Positions 54,627 through 64,000 of a stretch of DNA of 64,000 nt are shown here, in pieces. The position numbers were made by a program, and so were the translations under genes. This DNA is from Cloeon dipterum (Eukaryota; Arthropoda; Insecta; Ephemeroptera; Baetidae). Every line of letters begins with the position of its first letter. Positions within the stretch are counted from its first letter, which is position 1. The notes beneath the pieces were generated by a model. The model saw only the letters and a list, made by a program, of their open reading frames with translations. It was not told the origin of the DNA and did not search any database. The stretch is taken from NCBI RefSeq assembly GCF_949628265.1, contig NC_088789.1, positions 18,593,883 to 18,657,882 on the forward strand, read 5' to 3'.

Positions 54627-54830
54627 CTTTGCCAGAGTCGGCGCTGGTTGCGTCCGGTAGCGACACGGCGGCGCTGCCCTGTGAGCTGCCTGACGCGCAA
54701 TGAGACTAGTCCGCGAGCTGTCCTCGGCGCGAGCGGCTTTGCCCCGGCCAGGTCGCCATGGCTACGGGGACGGAGGCAAATTAGCTTCGACAACAACAAC
54801 CCCCAGCCGCCCACGAGCCACTGCGTTGAA
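54627..54830 (-). other. Candidate GC-rich 5' (or alternative) exon
   Basis: On the minus strand this GC-rich patch ends in a near-ideal donor, GGCAAAG followed by GTGAGT (exon end 54627), in phase 1 for the exon at 49434. The frame leading into it (GSAAVSLPDATSADSGK) is open back to a TAG at 54708-54706. Upstream in the same frame, ATG at 54759-54757 in a strong context (GCCATGG) starts a 17-aa ORF closed by that TAG. Either this is an untranslated first exon with a short upstream ORF, or an internal exon starting at the acceptor CTCACAG just before GSAAVS. In the second case it is phase-compatible with the SerT exon that ends at 59249. Confidence 0.4.
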
Positions 54831-57800
54831 GCCCTAGCGCGCCACGCGGCTGCCTGTGTGCGAGCAAGTCGGCAAACCGACTTTTGGGGCTTCGTCCGCC
54901 GAACCTCACCACCGCACTAACACGTGATCGCCGAGTGACTTTGACGATGCGTGCAGATAGATTACCAAAGCACATTGCACCTCTTGACTTGACTTGCCGC
55001 CGCTGCCGAGTGCTCAGTGCGCCCCAATTGGGTTGCATGTTGTTTTCTGCATTAATTACCGCTTATATCCTGATTTGTCGAGCAACCAGTCACCAGAAGT
55101 AATTAATCATTATGTCAACAAAAAATAATTATAATAGTACATAATGCATGTATTTACTTATTAAATATATTAGCATTGTTGAAAAGAACTTCCATGATCG
55201 TATCAGAAACAATTTTTTGATATTTTAATTCTAAAATTTGGCCTTCTCAAAAAACTTTTGTAGTCTTCTAATACTATTCTAAAAATAAAAGGCTCCTTAA
55301 CAAAATCGAATTTCACTATCTTATTGATTTGGATCGATGTTGGGAAGAATTCCTGGAATTGTGAAATGAAGCACGTGACACAAATACTTTAACAATTGTT
55401 ATATTCCATACACACATTCACATGTATTGTATATTAATGCGATCGATTAGAAACATATTGTCAGCAAGAATGTGTTGTTCGCGAGAACGACACACTTTCA
55501 GTGAGTATTTGGTTATTTTATTTGTCTCTCTGTGCTTCGCCCTATTTGGCTGTAATAGAGCGAAACAGGCACCTGAATTATTTGATTGTTTATTAGTATA
55601 AGTGTAGAATAGGTGAATATTTAAGTACAGATTTTTACGAATGATACATACATTTGGTACAGATAAATACACTATAGTAATACAATGATCAAGTAATTCT
55701 AGTGAATGTCCAAGACAATTTTTCAGATCCTGAAAGAACTGCATAGCTTTTCCTGATCTATAACGCGAACGGAACTATTTTTAATCCAACTGATTAACAT
55801 CTACAACATGTATGTTAATATACGCGTGGAATTTTGTTCGTATTATAATAACCGATCTCCAACTCAGAATTTCCTGCCGCGCGGTATTTGAACACCTTTT
55901 TGTGAATCTGTGTTTTGTGCTTAAGACGCCTGCTCACCAGATAGCTATGCAAGCCCGCGGAGCCGGAGTGGCAAAACGGTTGCCTACGATATCCATGGGT
56001 TAAGAACAAAGCAAAAGAAGAACAAGCTAGAAGCAGTGCACGAATCCATTAACGAGTGGTTGTCCATTTAAAGCTAAGTTTAGCATTATACAACGTGACT
56101 GTACGTAATTTATTGCCTAGCTACACACACCAATTAGTTGAGGATATACGCACAAGCAGTTTGATAACACGCGAGTATTTAAGCGATTATTCTTCGGTCA
56201 CTTTCGAGTCCTTCGAATGTAATATATTTTGTGGTCACGTCCGATGTCGATCATGAATGAAAAGACTCTTGTTTGAGCACCTCCTCACAGTCTCTTATGT
56301 TTGCGTAACAATTTTTTTGATTAGAAACAGATTACCAGTCACTCAGACGCACATATAACATAACCAATCCGCAATATTTTATTGGAATATGGGAGATCGA
56401 TGGAAATTTTTGCTCACGCAAATCTCACTGGAATGCAAATTGAATTGTGCGAAAAGTAATCATCGGAATTCACTGACATCATCAATAAAATTTCCGTTCC
56501 TCCAGTGGATTTTAAAATTTTTTGTTAATATTGGTCGACGCTTCTTATTGTTCCGAGTTGCGTTTATTGTCAAAACTCGACTTTTGAAACTCTATCTTGC
56601 ACGAAAAGCTGAGTTGAGGAAAAATGAACCCTTTCCCGACCCAATTAAATTTAAATTCTTGATTTCCTGGACATCTAAGTACATCTAACACTTTACAGAG
56701 ACCCTCACGCTGGCCGAGCATAACACGTAAACGCATCCATCCCGCGGCACACGCGCCACTCTCACTTTGTGCGTGTACATTAAAATCCAATTAACTTGGA
56801 CTTTCAGGCCAAGTGCGTGTGTCGTGTGTACGCCGAGTGAAGCGTGAAAATAAAGCAATCAAAAGAGCCATGCGTATATGGTCACTGAGTTTTCATCCCT
56901 TCTTTACCAGTCGACCACGAGCAAACGCACACGAGCGGCCAAGCACACAAACACCCAACGATGACGCACACAAATATTGTCATGACAGCATGACGTTGAA
57001 TCCTTTCATGACCCGCTAACGGAGTGCATTTCCTAGGAGACAAAGCAGACGCGTAGTGCACTATACTCTAACATTTAAATATTCTCCAACTGAGGCTAAA
57101 TTTTCTTCACGGTATAAAATTTATTCGCACTCTGTTCAACGTTTTATAAATTAAATACTTTTCGTGGAATTTAAATATAAATCAAATAACTGGTGAAAAT
57201 ACATTGGTTCTTTACAAAATGAAATAGTGAATTCCAAAAATAAAAAGGACTGGTTGGATTCTAATAAAATTTTGGTGCTGATATGGAAACTCTTGGGATT
57301 CTATGTTTCAATTGGTGGTGGATTTCTTTTATTTGTGTTGCTTGTCGTAATGTGAACCAAATTCCACGGTCAATTTTTTAAATGGCAATTTTTAGATTTA
57401 GATATCTACCGGCAGTTAATATAAAATTGATTTTTAAAATTATTGTTCAATTTAGTAAAGTTTTGGTTTGTAGACACTGTTAAATGAGAAAAATCGATTG
57501 ATGGGTCTCTTTTTACATTGATTAAATTAGCATTATGATATTTTTGCTTGATTTTCTCTGCCTCTTGCTCATAAAATTGTAACAAATTTATTCAGAACCA
57601 GCTTTTTAAAAAGGCCCCAATTATGTTCTGATTTTTTGTAATCCCTGCCATAGTTAACCAAAGCTGAAAGTCTTTTTCACAAACAGACATGTGTTCACAC
57701 CTACCACATCTTCCACTTTTTAATTTAGAAATACAAATAGTGTCACTAAACTGTGACGAACATCTGTATTTGTATCAACTGTGATTCACTTATTGTATTT

Positions 57801-58638
57801 TAAAATTTCCGGAACTGTTATAAAATAAAACTGTAACTCTATGACGTGAAGCTTACCAATGTAGAATTGTGAATGCCTGTTTTTAATATTTTTCGATTTG
57901 AATATTTTGCTACACACTTGCGTGTTAGAATTCCCGTGTATTATTCATTCAGTAAATTTTTATTAAATATTTCATGCCATTAATGAGCTATTAGCTATTT
58001 CCCAGCCAAGAGTTAAAATTAGAATTTTATATAGAAAAGAAAATGGGCCACATTGTTCAATTCTCCCCTTCAGATAGAGTCTACCTTTTAAAATTAATCA
58101 TGATTCAACTAAACTGGTCTGAAAGCAATGCCCAAATTAAATCTCATACCTAATTTTATTCCTTCAGAGATCCAAATCTCGTGAACGCCGTTCAATGAAA
58201 ATAGAAAATTCCCTAGTTGAGGACAATCAATTCACCACAAAATAAAACGTAGCATCCTAAGAGTTTCCTTGCGATAAATGACTCAAACGGTAGGCAACGT
58301 ATCAATTAATTATTAACACTTCAACAACAGCAGCCAGAGATTACTGGATTGCTCAACATGCAACAGCGAAAGCGCACACAAACCGATAAAGCACTCTAAA
58401 ATCGATACAAAAACCACTTGGGCCAAAGCGAGTGCGTTATAGAAATATGTTCGGATTCTGCGGTTGATTCGCGCGCGCGTCCATCGAGAGATCCTGCCCG
58501 CCGGGTCGGGGGGCAGACAATGAGAGGGTGACGAGCGAGTCAAACGAGCCACTCGCCGAACGAACTCCGACTCGCGGCCACCGGCTGCACAAGGCCCAGC
58601 AGTGCGGGCTGATTGTGTTTCCCCGTCGGCCCAGAAAG
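54831..58638. other. Intergenic/3' flanking stretch of SerT
   Basis: A GC-rich patch at 54831-55060 may be promoter DNA for the orphan exons. The rest is AT-rich with a mild GC-rich patch at 56700-57020. No supported exon. Confidence 0.45.
58155..58160 (-). terminator. Candidate poly(A) signal, SerT
   Basis: AATAAA on the minus strand about 480 nt after the SerT stop codon. It is the nearest perfect hexamer I could find downstream, but the region is A/T-rich, so confidence is modest. Confidence 0.35.
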
Positions 58639-61600
58639 TCACACGTGAGTGCCGTAAGTCGAGTTGGCGTTGACGCCGTGCTCGGCCGAGTCTTGCTGCG
58701 GGGTGATGGCTTTTCTCAGCCGCTGCCACGACACAAAAACAAACGCCGAATTAACCAAAAAGCCTTTCCCCCATGCCTGGAGTGGGGTGGGGGTGGGGGT
58801 GCGCTCAGATTTTTGCTGATAAGTATAGGGTTGGAAATTTTAGATGTTTATTTTTTGACACAAAAAACTAACGACAATTTTGCCAAAATTTTTACACATA
58901 TTGGGGTTACGATTATTTTAAATTATTTTGAGTGTCTGAAATTCGCTCAGAGATTTAAAAAAAAAAGTTTTAAACAAAGACTAAACGAAATAACATATAA
59001 AAATTTACAAAACCAGGAAGTAATAGTTAATTTTAATGCTCATTTTGCAACTAAAAGTAAATGTGACGCACAGAAGAAATATCTCGTCTTGAATTCCCAA
59101 CCCGACACTGGTCAGATTTGCTGCTGTCATCTCGCTCAAATTGGGACTGTGCGCGCGTCAGGGAACAGATTATAATAATCGCATCACAAAAGGACGAGAG
59201 CAGGTTAATGGATTTTTCTCAGTGTGCAACGGGGCTGTGTTATATTACCTGCTTTAATGTGCCCGGCGTTGAGGCCAAAAAATAAAGGATGTAGGCGGGA
59301 ATGCACACCAGGGAGGAAGCTGTCAGGATCCAGCCAACAGTTATGGACCAAGGAGGGTACTCGTAATCTCCGCTCTTCAAGTCCTCGTAACCGACCAATG
59401 AGAAAATGAAGATCGCCTGAAATTATATTGCTTAATAGCATTTATTAATATAAAGGGTTATCACACTCACTAAGATAAAAACAGGGCTGATGCAGTTCCA
59501 ACACAGCCTCCAAAATAGGCCGGGTCGAATGCCGATCATGAGCTGTATGTCAGAGGAAAATCTGTCGACTCCATAGAACCAGCAAACGCCGACGGCCTCA
59601 ACAAACACCACGAACAAGATGGAGATTCCAGGTCCGTAGATGTTGAGCAGATTGACCAGATATTCACCACCCTGTTCAAAATAATTACAAAGCAATAAAT
59701 GTCATTTCAACTTATAATTTCACGAGCCAAACGATAGTCATTTTGAAATAACTCGTATCAGGATTTGAAAAAAGAAGAAATTCGTTTTTAGTTTTGGGAC
59801 CTTTGCATACATATTCTGTTAAGTCCTTATAAAACATTAATGGCAACTGACGACGAAGATTGATTAATTTGCTGATTGCGAGCAGGAGTAATTTACAAAT
59901 GCGTGAGAAAAGAATCAGGAAATCAAAACGAGCTGTGATTTCCATGAGAAACAAAGCATTCCGATTCGGCTGCCGCAGCTCGCTCCACTTGTTGCCCCCA
60001 GGGATTGCGCGCGGGGAGAATAAATAAAGTAAGGTGCTACGCGGCGAAATCAGCAACTCCCCTCAGTCACTTCAGCAGCGCGGTTAATTGTGCGGCCACG
60101 CTCGGCGTAAACAGAAATTGATTGGCTGACTTTTGAGTGCGGCAAACAGAGGAATCCTTTTTGCTCTGTCCGACGCAACTCTACTTTTTCTCCCTTTATC
60201 GCGGCCTAGCTCATGGAACATTCATGATGAAGAAGTGTCAGGGTGGCGAAAAAGAATTGCCGAGATCCATTAGCTGGGTGCGCCGGCAGATTGGGTGCGG
60301 CTGCATTTCCATTCCGTGTCAATAAAAATTTCCATCCGACTCGAGCGCAAGCGAAAACAAACGGCCTGGAGGCAACTTTTCCTCGCTGCATTTTAACGTT
60401 TTATTGAAATCCTTGCCCGTTTTATAAGTCCAAAAACGAAGGAAAATCCGACAGAAGCGCTCAGTCACACTGTAGTAGAAAAACACATTTAAATCGAAAA
60501 ATGAAACTCACGTAAGTACAGGTGGGTAGGGAGCAAATATAAATGAACACGAGAAGTCCAGCGACGAATTTTTCTCTGTGTTGACCCAAAGCACGTGGAT
60601 ACTCGTCGCACAAGGCTGTGATCATGGCCTCCAAACCTCCAAACGTGCTGTCCAACCCTTAGATTTCATCACAAAAATTTAGGATAATTTATTTGTTTTC
60701 TTTGGGTTACTTACCCAAGGTTATGAGCATGATGAAGAATATTATCGACCAAAATACTGAGCCAGACATCGTGGCGATGGCTTCTGGGTACACAATGAAA
60801 ACTAAGCCAGGACCTATGAGGAGAAACAAATGTTAAAATATGCAACCTGCGCGACACAGAAGTAAAAATAAGTCATCAAAGATTTTTCGAATTGTAAATA
60901 TCATTTTACCTCTTGTCAAACTAAAATGAATTGTAAAACATGTAAATTTTTCCCACCTTCTAGGCCGACGTCCTCGATGTGCTTGTTCTGGACATGGGCC
61001 ATGTAGCCTAGCACAGAGAAGATGACAAATCCCGCGAGAAAGCTGGTGAGACAGTTGACACTGCTCGTCAGGATGGCGTCTCTGCGAAAAGCGAGCAAAG
61101 GAGCCAATTAAGTTCTGCGAAGCGGAAAAGAAAAGTTGAGAGATGAAAGCAACACAGCGAAACACAGTCCGTGATCGCAGTTAGTTTAAATAAGGCGGCC
61201 TGCTGTGTAACGAACGATGGCGTCGGAAAGTTGCCTTTTTCCCCCCGCTGCCGTAACCACACACGAGCGGCATTTATCATCCCTCCACTCTTCATACAAA
61301 CTTGCTTTTCCACCAACTTTCTTGCAATTAGTTTTGCCCTTGCCACTTCATCCAGAAAGGGGGCACCGAACAAATGCCTCTTTGAATTTAGATTTAGACA
61401 AGACTTAAAAGGAAAAGCAAATATGTATTTTTGTTTTTTATGCGCGAGTGAAGAAATGTGAGTGAAACATTTTGTGAAGAAAAATGAATAAGAGAAGTGA
61501 ACGTTGATACCCTTATTATTTATTTTTTTTTCTTGTCTGAGATGTTGAACACTTCAAGTGTTTGGTGAAGTTTTCATTTTCCATAAACTGATTAATCTCA

Positions 61601-63423
61601 AATAAATTAATAGCGTGAACTCAGTTCTGTCAAACCAGATTAATGCTATACAAATCAAATTTTATTTCAAACCAAGTAAAGAAAATATTCAAAAAAATTC
61701 TAGATCCCATTTTCCTCCTGTTTAGCAGTAACTCTTTCTCAAAAACCACTTTGAAGGGCCACAATGAAAAGCGCCGCTCCACGCGAGAGTGCACGCACCC
61801 TCGCTCTTTTTTATTCGAGGGTTGGTCAATATTGCCCCATCTAGGGTGTGCGTGCTGGAAGCAGTGATATCGAGCATAATGCCCGAGTGTGACATCAAGT
61901 GGTCTAGACTCAAAACAACTCTCGCTCGACCCAACTTTGCGGCAGCACAACACACGCGCTAAATAAAAGGGGCACGCGAGGCAGACGCAAATTTACCTGT
62001 AGCAGTTGTTGTGGAATTTGTTGTAGCTAGAAAGGGCGAGGAGGGTACCAAAACCGGGTCCCAGCGAGAAGAAAATTTGCGATGCAGCGTCGATCCACAC
62101 CTGAAACAAAAGTTTCAAGAGAACATTTGTTTCATTTCTACATATTGTACGATAATAACTCGATTGAATGAATAAATAATACTTATTATTTTAGGTCTTT
62201 TTATCTAGACATAGTTAACATCGAAAAATTGTTAAGAGTAGCACTAAATAGACGAAAATAGAATATCTCTTCCTGTTTTAATAAAATTATAAATATTAGA
62301 AAACTCACTTTTTCTTTACCTTTTTTAAATACACACATATGAAATATTTTTTCATACCTGTGTGACTAAGGATTTTCAAAAATGAAATGATATTTTTGTA
62401 CCTAAAACAAAAATTATGCTTTTGCAGCTTTGGAAGTTGTTAGATGGTTTAAAAAGAGGTTTAAATTGCTTAAAACTGCATGCATCGTACCCACTTGATC
62501 GTCCCATGACGATTGGAGGCTCGAAAAATCAGTCGACCATCTAAAAATTCGCTGTCTTTGTCGTATTTAATATTTAAATCATTTCCTGCCCTATTTTAAA
62601 TGATGGCAGACCGTTTGCGACACAAGATGTATCTACTATTAATTTAAATATTCTGTGAGCTGTTTTGTTAATAAAAAAAACTTAGAGAAATCAGGAAAAT
62701 CAGGATAGTGCAAACATATCTATGCTTCATAATGCTCATACAGATTTTCATTTAATTGATTTTTTGACATGCAATTATTTTAATTGGCAGTGTGCTTCAA
62801 TCCAGTAAAATTCGAGCAAACACCAAGAAAAAGACAAACTCAGGGGGTGCAGTTTTTACCTTGGAGTTGTAGAGTTTGTGCCACTGCGGGGTGAGGTAGT
62901 ACCTGATGCCATCGGCGGCACCTGGCAGCGTGACGCCCCTGCCCAGAAGGATGAAGAGCACTATGTAGGGCATTAGGGCTGTGAACCAGACGACCTGCCA
63001 ATCAAGACGAGACCGTTTTATTTTAGTTAGAGCCATGCATAACCGGCATCACGGCTCGTTTCCCACAAAGCTTGTGTTTCGCTTTTCGACCGCCCACTCA
63101 GCCCTATCGGTCTTTCATCAACTCGAGCCGCTTTGTGCAATACCGACTGTAATGGGCCAAGCGACAGCTGATTAATGAACGCACCACGCTTTGTGTTTTC
63201 CGCAAATTGTCAAACAAAACTAGCGATAGCACCACCATAGCGTTAAAAGGGTGTCTGAATTATTTTTCGCCCATGAGCCATTACCTTTCCGGTGCTGCGA
63301 ACTCCTTTCCACAGGGAGAAATAAACAAGGATGAAAACTGCCAAGACGCAGACCGCAAGGGAAAGTTTGATCGGCCCCATGTGGTCCAGCCCGTCGGAAA
63401 GATGTTGCTCCAAAACGCTCCGC
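58639..63423 (-). CDS. SerT: Serotonin transporter, C-terminal two-thirds (5' exons outside window)
   Basis: Na+/Cl--dependent plasma-membrane transporter that recovers serotonin into neurons (SLC6 family). Coding exons on the minus strand: 63423-63285, 62994-62860, 62100-61997, 61081-60957, 60813-60715, 60657-60512, 59671-59471, 59416-59249, 58722-58639; all GT-AG, phases consistent, about 399 residues. Visible: TM4 and loop ([10 protein letters not shown]...[14 protein letters not shown]), TM5 with LPGA, TM6 with the substrate-site [11 protein letters not shown]7 [20 protein letters not shown]4 [11 protein letters not shown]8 [11 protein letters not shown] (Na2 and substrate residues Asp-Ser-Thr), TM9 to TM12, and a short tail ending YGTHV, a class I PDZ ligand. 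Recalled Drosophila SerT matches it better than DAT, GAT or GlyT, e.g. [19 protein letters not shown] and [16 protein letters not shown] segments. TM1-TM3, including the amine-binding Asp of TM1, are beyond 64000. A DAT-like paralogue is the main alternative. Confidence 0.92.
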
Positions 63424-64000
63424 CTTCGCACATGACACAAAAATTGTCAAAAGTTTCAAACACATAAATACTATACTAAGTTTAAAAATTGTTTTAAATT
63501 TAATATTAAATTATATTTATTGTGGGTTTATACTATGGAAATTTTTTAAATAAAACATTTTATACAATTTGTTAAATTTTATCGGTTGGTTTTAATACAA
63601 ATTATTTTAGCGTAGTAATAGTATGAAATTAAATGGACCAAAAATTAAAACCAGAACATTACTTAGAAAATAAAAATATTTGATATAAATTATTAGTGAA
63701 TGAGAGATGAGTAGTATAAGTAATAAATTTTAGCTTAGTGTTCTGATATTTTGAACTGTCCAGATTAGGATAACTTTCAATTAATTCTAATTCAGATGGA
63801 ATAAGAGATCATGAAACTGGACACGTTTTATAAGCGCAATGAAGTCGCGAAGAAATTTGTATTAGTAGTATGTCGAATGTCTTTTATATAATGTATGTGT
63901 GTCTTACCAACTTCAGTGGTCGAAATTTTTTAGCGATTTACAAAGGAGTTTGATAAAATGACCAATAATTCTGCAAGAATTTTTCTGGCCTCTTAATTTA
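63424..64000 (-). other. SerT: SerT intron, running off the window
   Basis: The acceptor for the first visible SerT exon is GTGCGAAG at 63431-63424. Upstream of it on the minus strand the sequence is A/T-rich with no coding signature to the window edge, as expected for an intron separating TM4 from the upstream extracellular-loop exon. Confidence 0.75.

Noticed and set aside
58528..59175. 215-codon plus-strand frame, the longest in the window
   Set aside because: It lies antisense to the last SerT exon and runs into A/T-rich DNA with low-complexity Lys/Asn-rich translation. The opposite strand carries the well-supported SerT exon ending in THV.
59205..59441. 78-codon minus-strand frame overlapping the SerT TM12 exon
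   Set aside because: Wrong reading frame. The frame dictated by flanking exon phases gives [13 protein letters not shown] through TM12.
1..64000. CRISPR arrays, operons, bacterial promoters or riboswitches
   Set aside because: Intron-split genes, arthropod protein families and eukaryotic transposons show this is eukaryotic DNA. No regularly spaced repeats were seen.

Overview
The window is eukaryotic nuclear DNA, almost certainly from an insect or close arthropod. It is AT-rich, its genes are split by many short GT-AG introns (54 to 915 bp), and the three recognisable proteins have arthropod-type family memberships. The species cannot be told from the sequence. All confident protein-coding genes lie in the right-hand third.

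Layout. (a) 1 to about 41.3 kb: no gene I can support. It is AT-rich DNA broken by GC-richer patches without recognisable exons. It carries a hAT-like MITE (7469-7775), a probable solo LTR (17955-19147), one of two inverted copies of an unclassified 120-140 bp dispersed repeat (23551-23672; the other is at 39393-39530) and several microsatellites. It may be intergenic or a giant intron or regulatory domain. (b) 41.7-43.6 kb, plus strand: a five-exon gene for a putative zinc metalloproteinase of the yeast YIL108W type (482 aa). (c) 44.0-45.95 kb, minus strand: a complete eight-exon cytosolic sulfotransferase (345 aa), tail to tail with (b), with poly(A) signals placed so that the two 3' ends probably overlap. 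(d) 48.8-49.4 kb, minus strand: two spliced exons that encode an unrecognised Pro/Ser-rich 121-aa protein or tail, with a possible GC-rich 5' exon at about 54.6 kb. (e) 58.6-63.4 kb, minus strand: the last nine coding exons of a serotonin transporter (SerT, SLC6 family), from just before TM4 to the C-terminus. The N-terminal exons lie beyond the right edge.

Nothing suggests an operon or shared pathway. SerT clears serotonin at the plasma membrane, the sulfotransferase conjugates small hydroxylated molecules using PAPS, and the metalloproteinase is a poorly characterised peptidase. The most interesting open points are the orphan exons downstream of SerT (separate gene or alternative SerT tail), the metzincin-like motif with Asp in place of the usual Gly, an in-frame 57-nt intron in the metalloproteinase, and the convergent overlapping 3' ends. 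Exon limits were set by hand from splice consensus, reading phase and family similarity recalled from memory. No database search was run.
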